Source: Acidimicrobiales bacterium
GTDB taxonomy: Bacteria; Actinomycetota; Acidimicrobiia; Acidimicrobiales; SHLQ01
Assembly: GCA_020629635.1 (NCBI GenBank)
Contig: JAHDCX010000001.1
Location: forward strand, 139,043 to 203,042
Reading direction: 5' to 3'
DNA length: 64,000 bases
This document shows positions 52,293 through 60,205 of the stretch, piece by piece. Numbering within the stretch: the stretch's first letter is position 1; each line of letters begins with the position of its first letter. Under the pieces are notes generated by a model, which was not told where the DNA came from, ran no database searches, and saw only the letters and a list, made by a program, of their open reading frames with translations. The translations under genes and the position numbers were made by a program.

Positions 52293-53888
52293 GTGGACAG
52301 CAACAACGACTTCGACGAGACCGAGTCTTCGGTCTTCGGCGATGACGCGCAGAATTCAGCAGCGCAGTATTCAGACGGCGACACCGTGTTCGGCGAGCCC
52401 GAACAGACCTCGGTGTTCGGCGAGGACTCGGTCTTCGGCTCGGGCGCCCCGAGCGGGGACAGCGTGTTCGGCGACGACGATGCCGGCGACGACAGCGTCT
52501 TTGCGTCGTCGGATGCGGACGACAGCGTCTTTGCGTCGTCCGGCGACGACAGCGTGTTTGCGTCGTCTGATGCGGACGACAGTGTGTTCGCGTCGGAGCC
52601 CGATGAGGACGCTTCGATGCTCGAGACGGACCCGTGGGCGGCGCAACCCTCAACCGTCACCGTCGACGACTGGGACACCCCCGCTGGCGCCGATCTCGGC
52701 GGCTACGACGACCCTCCCGCCGAAACCGATGACGCCGCCGAACCTGCGCCGCTGGTGATCGAAGAAGAATCGCCGTGGGCGGGCCAGACCGTCGCCCTCG
52801 ACGTCGAGCCGAGCGAGGGCGACGACCTCGACGCGTGGTCCGGACTCGAACCGGCGCCGCAGCCAGAAGTCGTGCCAGTCGGTGGCGGCGCCTCGTGGGA
52901 CCCGGGCCTCGACGCCCAACCCAGCGAAGAACCTCCGCTCGTGCAGATCGGTGGGGGAGGACAGGCGTCCGAACGCTTCTTCACCTACGACGACCAGGTC
53001 CCCGACGAGTACTTCGACGACGACCCCGACATCGAGCCCGGCGGCCGCGACATGAACTCGGCGATCATCACCGGCGTACTTCTCCTGGTGCTCGCCCTCG
53101 TCGCAATCAATCTCGGGCCGCTCGTCGCGCTCGGACTCATCGTGATCATGACTGCCCTGTCGGCAGGCGAGTTCTTCAATGCGCTCCGAGTCGCCGGATA
53201 CCAGCCGATCACCCTCCTCGGCCTTGCGTCCTCGATCGCCATGCCGATCGCCGTCTACACGCGTGGACTCCAGGCGGTGCCAGTCCTCCTGGCACTCACC
53301 GTGGTCTTCGGACTGCTCTGGTATCTCGTCGGAGTGGCCCACGAGATGCCGGTCATGAATTTGGGTGTCACGCTGCTCGGCGTTCTGTGGATCGGCGTGC
53401 TCTCTTCGTTCGGCGCCGCCATGCTCGAGACGGCCGACCGCTTCTCGCTCCCCGGTGACGGGACCGGACTCCTGCTGGCGGCAATCGTCGTCACGATCGG
53501 GTACGACGTCGGTGCGTTCTTCGCGGGACGCTCGTTCGGCCGGACCCCGCTCACCTCGGTGAGCCCCAACAAGACCGTCGAAGGACTGATCGGCGGGGCC
53601 GTCGCTGCGGCGATCGCCTCGGTCGTGTTCTTCAACATCGTCGGGATCGCAGAGCCGTGGGCCACGAGTGGCACGCTCATGAACGCCATCATGTTGGGCA
53701 TCGTGGGCGCGATCATGGCGCCGCTCGGTGATCTCGCCGAATCCCTCATCAAGCGGGACCTCGGAATCAAGGACATGGGCGCCATCCTTCCGGGCCACGG
53801 CGGCTTCCTTGATCGCTTCGATGCGCTGCTGTTTGTGATCCCGGCCGTGTACTTCCTTGCCGAGGCCGTGTTCTACACGACCAACTGA
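52293..53888 (+). CDS. cdsA: Phosphatidate cytidylyltransferase with long acidic N-terminal extension
   Basis: The C-terminal 278 residues (from about 254) are a normal CdsA: about eight transmembrane helices and the signature SLIKRDLGIKDMGAILPGHG followed by a DRFD motif. It makes CDP-diacylglycerol from phosphatidate and CTP. The first 250 residues are an acidic, probably disordered extension. Within it are SVFG/SVFGED units (residues 13-60) and four near-exact DDSVFASS units (about 66-102), then Pro/Glu-rich sequence with SPWAG and DPWAA. The GTG start is 24 nt after a TAGTCT box. The extension is continuous, with no stop or better start before the membrane domain, so it is likely translated. 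Confidence 0.9.
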   Translation: MDSNNDFDETESSVFGDDAQNSAAQYSDGDTVFGEPEQTSVFGEDSVFGSGAPSGDSVFGDDDAGDDSVFASSDADDSVFASSGDDSVFASSDADDSVFASEPDEDASMLETDPWAAQPSTVTVDDWDTPAGADLGGYDDPPAETDDAAEPAPLVIEEESPWAGQTVALDVEPSEGDDLDAWSGLEPAPQPEVVPVGGGASWDPGLDAQPSEEPPLVQIGGGGQASERFFTYDDQVPDEYFDDDPDIEPGGRDMNSAIITGVLLLVLALVAINLGPLVALGLIVIMTALSAGEFFNALRVAGYQPITLLGLASSIAMPIAVYTRGLQAVPVLLALTVVFGLLWYLVGVAHEMPVMNLGVTLLGVLWIGVLSSFGAAMLETADRFSLPGDGTGLLLAAIVVTIGYDVGAFFAGRSFGRTPLTSVSPNKTVEGLIGGAVAAAIASVVFFNIVGIAEPWATSGTLMNAIMLGIVGAIMAPLGDLAESLIKRDLGIKDMGAILPGHGGFLDRFDALLFVIPAVYFLAEAVFYTTN

Positions 53889-53900
53889 GTCGTCCTCACC

Positions 53901-53906
53901 TACGAT
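53901..53906 (+). promoter_or_regulatory. -10 box TACGAT before dxr
   Basis: TACGAT lies 8 nt before GTG 53915. It argues for GTG 53915 rather than the TTG at 53906, which overlaps the box itself. Confidence 0.45.
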
Positions 53907-53914
53907 TGGCCGCC

Positions 53915-55066
53915 GTGACCACGGTGGCTGTGATGGGTTCTTCGGGATCGATCGGAACGCAGACGCTCGACATCGTTCGAGCAGACCCGGACCGTTTCGA
54001 CGTCGTGGCGTTGTCCGTGTCGTCCAACGTCGACGTGCTCTGCGCCCAGGTCGACGAGTTCGAACCAGCGGTCGTGGTTGTCGGCTCGGAGGACGCGGCC
54101 CGCGGGGCACACGATCGGCTCGGGTCTCGGTGTGAGATTCTCGTCGGCGATGACGGCCTTCGGGCAGCATCGGGCATCGCCGACGTCGCCGTGAACGGCG
54201 TGATGGGATTTGCCGGGCTTGCCGTCACGCTCTCAGCGCTCGAGCACGGGAAACGGCTCGCGCTGGCCAACAAGGAATCGCTCATCGCTGCGGGACCTGT
54301 CGTGCAACAGGCACGACAGACCCCGGGCGCCGAACTTCTCCCAGTCGACTCAGAGCATTGCGCGCTCCATCAGTGCCTTCGCTCCACGACGAACGGCGAC
54401 GGCGTCGACCGGCTCGTGCTGACGGCGTCGGGCGGACCATTCAGGGGACGCACGGTCGACGAGCTCGCGTCGGTGAGCGTCGACGAGGCGCTGGCGCATC
54501 CCACGTGGTCGATGGGACCGAAGATCACCGTGGACTCGTCGACCCTGATGAACAAGGGCTTGGAGGTGATCGAGGCCCACGAGCTCTACGGCATCGACTA
54601 CGACCGGATCGAGGTCGTCGTGCACCCGCAATCGATCGTGCATTCGATGGTGGCCTACACCGACGGCGCAACGATCGCTCAGCTCTCCGAGCCAGACATG
54701 CGCCTCTGCATCGCCTACGCCCTCGCCTGGCCGGATCGGTACCCGCATCCCTTCGGCGACATGGACTGGACCATCGCCCACACGCTCACCTTCGAACCCC
54801 CGGACCGGAATGCGTTCCGGTGTCTCGATCTCGCCTATGAGGCCGGTCGGATCGGCGGAACGGCGCCGGCCTGGTTGAGCGCGGCCAACGAGGTGGTGGT
54901 CGAGGCGTTTCTCGAAGGGCTCATGCCATGGGCCGGAATTGCCGACCTCCTCGAACAGTTGATGCAAGAACACGACGGCACGCCTGCGGACTCGCTGGAG
55001 GCCGTCCTCGACACCGACGCTCGGGCTCGCGACCTCGCCCGGGCCCGGATCCATGGGAGTCTGTGA
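53915..55066 (+). CDS. dxr: 1-deoxy-D-xylulose 5-phosphate reductoisomerase
   Basis: The 383-residue enzyme has the NADPH-binding GSSGSIGTQTLDIVRA, the metal/substrate motifs ALANKESLIAAG, PVDSEHCALHQCL and TASGGPFRG, and VDSSTLMNKGLEVIEAHELY. It catalyses the first committed step of the MEP isoprenoid pathway. ispG of the same pathway lies two genes downstream. Confidence 0.97.
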   Translation: MTTVAVMGSSGSIGTQTLDIVRADPDRFDVVALSVSSNVDVLCAQVDEFEPAVVVVGSEDAARGAHDRLGSRCEILVGDDGLRAASGIADVAVNGVMGFAGLAVTLSALEHGKRLALANKESLIAAGPVVQQARQTPGAELLPVDSEHCALHQCLRSTTNGDGVDRLVLTASGGPFRGRTVDELASVSVDEALAHPTWSMGPKITVDSSTLMNKGLEVIEAHELYGIDYDRIEVVVHPQSIVHSMVAYTDGATIAQLSEPDMRLCIAYALAWPDRYPHPFGDMDWTIAHTLTFEPPDRNAFRCLDLAYEAGRIGGTAPAWLSAANEVVVEAFLEGLMPWAGIADLLEQLMQEHDGTPADSLEAVLDTDARARDLARARIHGSL

Positions 55067-55070
55067 CCCG

Positions 55071-56561
55071 ATGACCGACACCGTGATCGACGAAGCCCTC
55101 GCCGACTCGTCGCTGGCCGCGCCCGAAGAAGCCGAAGAACTGGGGATCCAGCCCGGCCGATTCGGCATGCTGCTGGCCGTGCTCGTCGCCATGACCGTGC
55201 TCGGCGGCTGGCAGCTCCTGCTCATCGTCGGCCTGCTCGTTGGGTTCATCATCGTGCACGAGGCCGGGCATTACCTGACGGCGAAGTGGTCCGGAATGAA
55301 GGCCACAGAGTTCTTCATCGGATTCGGCCCCCGAATCTTCGCCTTCAAGCGGGGCGAGACGACGTTCGGACTCAAGGCGCTCCCATTCGGGGCGTACGTG
55401 CGCATCATCGGCATGAGCAACCTCGAAGACGTGGATCCTGCAGACGAGCCGCGGACCTATCGTCAGGCGTCCTGGCACAAGCGTTTCCTCACGGTGGCTG
55501 CCGGGCCCGCAACCCACTTCGTCATGGCGGTACTGCTTGCGGGTCTCGCCGTCTGGCAATTCGGTGAGACCGTCGAGGACGAATGGTCGGTCTCCGAGGT
55601 CATTCCGTTCAGCGCGGCGGCCGAAGCCGGTCTCCTCGAGGACGACCAGATTCTGGCGATCGACGGGCTTTCGACTGCGGACTTCGAGGACCTGTCCGGC
55701 GTGGTCCAATCCGTCCGGGGCGAACGTGTCGAGCTCGACGTCCTCCGCGACGGCGAATCGATCGCCGTCGACGCTCGGATCGGCGAGCGGCTCACTCCCG
55801 CCGGCGCCCGCGGCTATTCCGGGCTGTACTCGGGCGACCTCCTGCTCGGCATCGACGGCATCGAGGTGGCCAACTACGACGAGTTCGCCGCACTCGCTGC
55901 CGAACGGATCGGCGAGAAAGTCGAAGTCGACGTCGTGTATCGCGCCGAGCGTCACACCGAACTCGTCACCATCAACGAAGTCGTCACCGACGACGCCGTC
56001 GTCGGCTTCCTCGGTGTCGCCCGTGGCGAGGTCCGTCAGCCGCTCCCCGTGGGCGAAGCGGTGGCGCAGTCGGTGCCGCTGGTCTGGAACGGCACGACGG
56101 AGATGGCGACTCGCTTCGCCACGCTGTTGACCTCGGCCGACGGGCTTCGCGGTCTCTTCGCCCTCCCTCCGGCTGATCCTGGCCCGAGCCCGTTGGACGC
56201 CGCGGCCTTCGACCCCGAGCAGGTTCGGCCGCTTCCAGAGCTCGACGAGAATCGTCTGTTGTCGATCGTGGGAGCTGTTGGCATCGGACGCCAGCTCGTC
56301 GACGACGGCATGGCGACCGTGCTCATCTTCTTCGTGGGCCTGAACATCTCGTTGGGACTGATCAATCTGGTGCCGCTGCTTCCGTTCGACGGTGGCCACA
56401 TGGCGGTCGCGACATACGAGCGGCTGCGGTCATGGAACGGCCGGCGTCACCGAGTCGATGCCGCCAAGCTCATTCCGATCACTTACGCCGTGGTCGGGCT
56501 GATGCTGCTCGTCGGCGGCATCGCGATCATCCGCGACATCGTCGACCCGATCCAGTTGTGA
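55071..56561 (+). CDS. rseP: RseP-type site-2 protease
   Basis: The 496-residue membrane metalloprotease has the zinc motif HEAGH (His63, Glu64, His67) in the first helices and the NLVPLLPFDGGHM second zinc site near the C-terminus. Between them is a periplasmic region with two PDZ-like parts (about 175-300). It cleaves anti-sigma or other membrane proteins. It has a short soluble N-terminal tail. The dxr stop is 4 nt away. Confidence 0.94.
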   Translation: MTDTVIDEALADSSLAAPEEAEELGIQPGRFGMLLAVLVAMTVLGGWQLLLIVGLLVGFIIVHEAGHYLTAKWSGMKATEFFIGFGPRIFAFKRGETTFGLKALPFGAYVRIIGMSNLEDVDPADEPRTYRQASWHKRFLTVAAGPATHFVMAVLLAGLAVWQFGETVEDEWSVSEVIPFSAAAEAGLLEDDQILAIDGLSTADFEDLSGVVQSVRGERVELDVLRDGESIAVDARIGERLTPAGARGYSGLYSGDLLLGIDGIEVANYDEFAALAAERIGEKVEVDVVYRAERHTELVTINEVVTDDAVVGFLGVARGEVRQPLPVGEAVAQSVPLVWNGTTEMATRFATLLTSADGLRGLFALPPADPGPSPLDAAAFDPEQVRPLPELDENRLLSIVGAVGIGRQLVDDGMATVLIFFVGLNISLGLINLVPLLPFDGGHMAVATYERLRSWNGRRHRVDAAKLIPITYAVVGLMLLVGGIAIIRDIVDPIQL

Positions 56562-56593
56562 CGATTCGTCGAAGCGCGTCAGACGCTCGGCGT

Positions 56594-56599
56594 TAGGAT
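56594..56599 (+). promoter_or_regulatory. -10 box TAGGAT, leaderless promoter for ispG
   Basis: TAGGAT ends 6 nt before GTG 56606, with no ribosome binding site between, pointing to a leaderless transcript. Confidence 0.5.
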
Positions 56600-56605
56600 C
56601 GATCC

Positions 56606-57838
56606 GTGCACTTCGAGCAGACGTTCCCTCGTCGCCAGACCCGCCAGATCATGGTGGGCGACGTGCCCGTTGGAGGCGACGCGCCGATCACCGTGCAGTC
56701 GATGACGATCACCAAGACGGCCGATCACGAAGCGACGCTCCAGCAGATCTATTCGCTCGCCGCCGCCGGCGCAGACATCGTGCGGTGCACCTGCAATCGC
56801 CAAGAAGCAGCCGAGGGCCTTGCGAGGATCGTTCCGCGGTCTCCGGTGCCGATCGTGGCGGACATCCACAACAACCACCGCATGGCGCTCGCGGCGCTCG
56901 AGGCAGGAGTGCACTGTCTCCGGCTCAACCCGGGCAACATCACCGACCCGACCAAGATCAAGCTCGTCGCCCAAGAGGCCAAGGACCGCAACGTTCCGAT
57001 CCGGATCGGGGTGAACGGCGGATCGCTCGATTCGTCGCTGTACGACCCCGACGTCGGCGTGACTCCCGAGGCGATGGTCGAGTCGGCGATGCGGGAGCTC
57101 TCCTACTTCGACGAGGTCGACTTCGACCTCGTCAAGATCTCCGTCAAGGCGTCGAGCGTGCCGCTGATGATCGAGGCGTACCGGCAGATGTCGGAGGCCA
57201 CCGACTATCCGCTGCACCTGGGCGTGACGGAGGCCGGTCCTCCACCCGCCGGCACGATCAAGGCCACGGCCGGCATTGCGACGCTGTTGGCAGAGGGGAT
57301 CGGTGACACGATTCGCTATTCGCTCACCGCTGACCCTGTCGAAGAAGCAAAGGCCGGCCGCCAGCTCCTCGAGGCGCTTGGCCTGCGAGAGCGAAAGAAC
57401 GTCGATCTGATCGCCTGCCCGAGCTGCGGCCGAGCCGAGATCGACGTGTACAAGGTCGCCAATGACGCGATGGAGGCGTTCGAGGACCGCAAGATCCCAC
57501 TCCAGGTCGCGGTCATGGGTTGCGTGGTGAATGGCCCGGGCGAGGCGAAGGATGCGGATCTCGGTATCGCCGCCGGAAACAAGCGGGGCCACCTCTTCGT
57601 CAAGGGCGAGAACGTGGCCGTGGTTCCCGAGGATGAGATGGTCGACCAGCTTCTCGACTGGGCGCTCTACCTCCATGAGGAGGGGGTCGAAGCGACGATG
57701 GACCGGGCCAAGTCGACCCGTGCCGCGGCTCGCAAGGCGGCCGAGGAGGATCGTGCCCGCAACCTCGACGAGCGGGGCGAGGACGCGAATGCAAGCGAGG
57801 CCGCCGTCGAGCTGATCCGTAACCGCACGACGAGCTGA
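56606..57838 (+). CDS. ispG: HMBPP synthase (4-hydroxy-3-methylbut-2-enyl diphosphate synthase)
   Basis: The 410-residue enzyme has the TIM-barrel N-terminal part (RQIMVGDVPVGGDAPITVQS) and the C-terminal 4Fe-4S domain with Cys ligands in ACPSCGR and GCVVNGPGEA. It makes HMBPP from MEcPP in the MEP pathway. The C-terminal 25 residues are a charged tail beyond the enzyme core. The GTG start is supported by the -10 box. Confidence 0.97.
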   Translation: MHFEQTFPRRQTRQIMVGDVPVGGDAPITVQSMTITKTADHEATLQQIYSLAAAGADIVRCTCNRQEAAEGLARIVPRSPVPIVADIHNNHRMALAALEAGVHCLRLNPGNITDPTKIKLVAQEAKDRNVPIRIGVNGGSLDSSLYDPDVGVTPEAMVESAMRELSYFDEVDFDLVKISVKASSVPLMIEAYRQMSEATDYPLHLGVTEAGPPPAGTIKATAGIATLLAEGIGDTIRYSLTADPVEEAKAGRQLLEALGLRERKNVDLIACPSCGRAEIDVYKVANDAMEAFEDRKIPLQVAVMGCVVNGPGEAKDADLGIAAGNKRGHLFVKGENVAVVPEDEMVDQLLDWALYLHEEGVEATMDRAKSTRAAARKAAEEDRARNLDERGEDANASEAAVELIRNRTTS

Positions 57839-57845
57839 GCGAATC

Positions 57846-58289
57846 ATGGCTGACGCCGAGCTGACCGAGGCACGGCTCTCGTTGCGCCGCGCCAAGGAAG
57901 GGCTTCCGGAGCGTTGCGCGATCAGTGGGGGAGCCGCACATGGGGCCGTCACGATGAAGACCCCACGTTCGTCACGACATCCGCGGACGCATGCGATTCG
58001 AGTCCCGCTCAGCGAGGCCGTCTTCACCCGTTGGACCAAACGAGAGCGCTTGCACATTCGGGCCCGCTGGTTTGCGTCACTGCTGACGGCCGCGGCGATC
58101 GTCGTCGTCACCCGCAGCACTGGTCCAGGCCTGGCGATTCTGGGCTTGGCGGTCGGCGTGCATCTCGTCGATCTGTGGGCGCGTCGCCAGAGCGATCGGC
58201 TCCGGCCGTCGCTTGCCCGCGACGGCGATGACGTGGTCTTCGGTGGCGTCCATCCCGAGTTCGCACGCGCTCTCGAGGCGATCGGGTAG
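57846..58289 (+). CDS. Small membrane protein of unknown function
   Basis: The 147-residue protein has a soluble N-terminal part with a single Cys and Gly/His-rich turn (CAISGGAAHGAVTM), a basic stretch, two adjacent hydrophobic helices (about 78-113) and a short charged tail ending FARALEAIG. It follows ispG by 7 nt, so it is cotranscribed. No family is recognised; a membrane-bound accessory of the neighbouring enzymes cannot be excluded. Confidence 0.72.
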   Translation: MADAELTEARLSLRRAKEGLPERCAISGGAAHGAVTMKTPRSSRHPRTHAIRVPLSEAVFTRWTKRERLHIRARWFASLLTAAAIVVVTRSTGPGLAILGLAVGVHLVDLWARRQSDRLRPSLARDGDDVVFGGVHPEFARALEAIG

Positions 58290-58424
58290 GCTTCTCTCGC
58301 ACCTTCGATGGGCCCGAGCCCGGCGTTGTGGCGTGGGCCCCGGCCCACGCCATTGTCATTTCGGCCGCTCGTCGGGGGTGGCCACCACCACCCGGCCGAT
58401 TCGACGACGAAAGAGGTGATGCAC

Positions 58425-58970
58425 GTGACCATGACGCAACAACCGTCCGCGCTCGTGCAGACGCTCACTTCGCTCGTCGAACCGATCGCCGACCAGCACG
58501 GCGTGGAGCTCGTCGATCTCGACTTCACCAACGGTGTCGTCAAGGTCGTCATCGACGAACCCGACGGACTCCTCAGCCAGTCGCTGGTCGAGGTGACCAA
58601 GTCGGTTTCGCGGATGCTCGACGCCGAGGATCCGATCAGTGGGCGCTTCACCCTCGAGGTGACGAGCCCCGGCGTCGAACGTCCGCTCAAGCGCCCCGCG
58701 CATTTCGTTCGGGCTCTGGGCGAGGACGTCTCGATCAAGACGCATCCCGACGTCGACGGCGAACGCCGTGTCGTCGGACGTCTTGCTGCCGCAGACGGCG
58801 AATCGATCACGGTCGCCGCTGACGGTGAGGAGCGCACGCTTCGCTACGGCGAGATCCAGACGGCTCGCACCGTCTTCGAATGGGGTCCCGCGCCGAAGCC
58901 CGGCAAGGGACCCAAGTCGACGGGTGGGAAATCCGGCACGAAAGGCAAGAAAGGAGAGCAGGCCCGATGA
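58425..58970 (+). CDS. rimP: Ribosome maturation factor RimP
   Basis: The 181-residue product has the RimP N-terminal domain (LVEPIADQHGVELVDLDF) and the RFTLEVTSPGVERPLKRP signature, plus a Lys/Gly-rich basic tail (about 155-181). It helps 30S assembly. GTG 58425 stands 6 nt after GAGGTG; ATG codons at 58419 and 58431 are alternatives. It overlaps nusA by 4 nt. Confidence 0.92.
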   Translation: MTMTQQPSALVQTLTSLVEPIADQHGVELVDLDFTNGVVKVVIDEPDGLLSQSLVEVTKSVSRMLDAEDPISGRFTLEVTSPGVERPLKRPAHFVRALGEDVSIKTHPDVDGERRVVGRLAAADGESITVAADGEERTLRYGEIQTARTVFEWGPAPKPGKGPKSTGGKSGTKGKKGEQAR

Positions 58971-60148
58971 ATGCGGAAATGCTCGAAGCCCTGCAGGCAC
59001 TGGCACGAGAGAAGGGCATCTCGGTCGATGCGCTGTTCGCAGCGTTGGCTGACGCCCTCGAGTCGGCGTACAAGCGCATGCCCGACGCCGAGGAGTACTC
59101 GTGGGTCACCATCGACCCCGAGACGATGGACATCCGAGTGATGGCCCAAGAACTCGACGAGGACTACAACCCGGTCGGTGACGAATACGACGTCACGCCC
59201 GACAACTTCGGTCGGATCGCCGCCCAAACCGCTCGCCAGGTGATGACCCAGCGCATCCGCGAGGCCGAGCGCGAGCTCAAGTACGAGGAGTACGCCGGCC
59301 GCGAGGGCGACATCGTCACCGGCATGATCCAGCAGACCGACGCTCGGTACACCCTGCTCGATCTCGGGCGCGTCGAGGCGCTGCTTCCCCAGAGCGAACA
59401 GGTCATGTTCGAACGTCCCGAGCCCAACGCCCGGTTGAAGGCGTACATCGTCGAGGTGCGCAAGACGGCCAAGGGCCCTCAGATCGTGGTGAGCCGGACA
59501 CATCCGGGCCTGGTCCGGCGGCTCTTCGAGCTCGAGGTTCCCGAGATCGCCGACGGCATCGTCGAGATCAAGGCCTGCGCCCGCGAGCCAGGGCATCGCA
59601 CCAAGATCGCCGTTGCGTCCAACGACTCCAACGTGGACCCGGTTGGGGCCTGCGTTGGCGCCCGGGGTGCCCGCGTGCGCCAGGTCGTCACCGAGCTCCG
59701 GGGCGAGAAGATCGACATCGTGCCCTTCTCCGAAGATCTCCAGGACTTCGTCATGAAGGCGCTCTCTCCGGCCAAGGTCAAAGAGGTTCGCCTCATCGAA
59801 GAGACCGGCACGGCCGAGGTCATCGTGCCCGACTTCCAGCTGTCGCTGGCGATCGGCAAGGAGGGCCAGAACGCCCGGCTCGCCGCCCGTCTGACAGGTT
59901 GGCGCGTCGACATCAAGTCCGAGACGCAGCTCGCCCAGGAAGAGGCGTACGGCGACGTCGACTGGGCAGAAGGGGAGTGGGTCGTCGACCCAGAAACCGG
60001 CGAGCAGGTCTGGCAACCGGCCGACGGCGGCGAGGGCGTTTCGGCCTCGGACTGGAGCGACGCCGTCGACTCCGAAGACGGACCTTCCGAAACCAGCGCC
60101 GACGAGGACAGCTCCGGCGCTGGCGATGAGGGATCAGAAGAAGAATAG
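58967..60148 (+). CDS. nusA: Transcription termination/antitermination factor NusA
   Basis: This 393-residue NusA has an N-terminal RNA-polymerase-binding domain, an S1 domain (around 125-200; GDIVTGMIQQTDARYTLLDL), and two KH domains (VGACVGARGARVRQVVTELR; SLAIGKEGQNARLAARLTGW). A C-terminal acidic disordered tail (about 325-393) with Asp/Glu/Ser runs replaces the usual acidic repeats. The ATG overlaps rimP (ATGA) behind AAGGAGA. Confidence 0.96.
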   Translation: MNAEMLEALQALAREKGISVDALFAALADALESAYKRMPDAEEYSWVTIDPETMDIRVMAQELDEDYNPVGDEYDVTPDNFGRIAAQTARQVMTQRIREAERELKYEEYAGREGDIVTGMIQQTDARYTLLDLGRVEALLPQSEQVMFERPEPNARLKAYIVEVRKTAKGPQIVVSRTHPGLVRRLFELEVPEIADGIVEIKACAREPGHRTKIAVASNDSNVDPVGACVGARGARVRQVVTELRGEKIDIVPFSEDLQDFVMKALSPAKVKEVRLIEETGTAEVIVPDFQLSLAIGKEGQNARLAARLTGWRVDIKSETQLAQEEAYGDVDWAEGEWVVDPETGEQVWQPADGGEGVSASDWSDAVDSEDGPSETSADEDSSGAGDEGSEEE

Positions 60149-60205
60149 GCATAGGCTGGAGGGCTGATCGCACGGCGGTCGGCCCCGGACGGACGAAAGA
60201 ATTCA

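Noticed and set aside
56579..58837. Minus-strand open frame of 752 codons
   Set aside because: It lies opposite ispG, the small membrane gene and rimP, all with clear homology on the plus strand.
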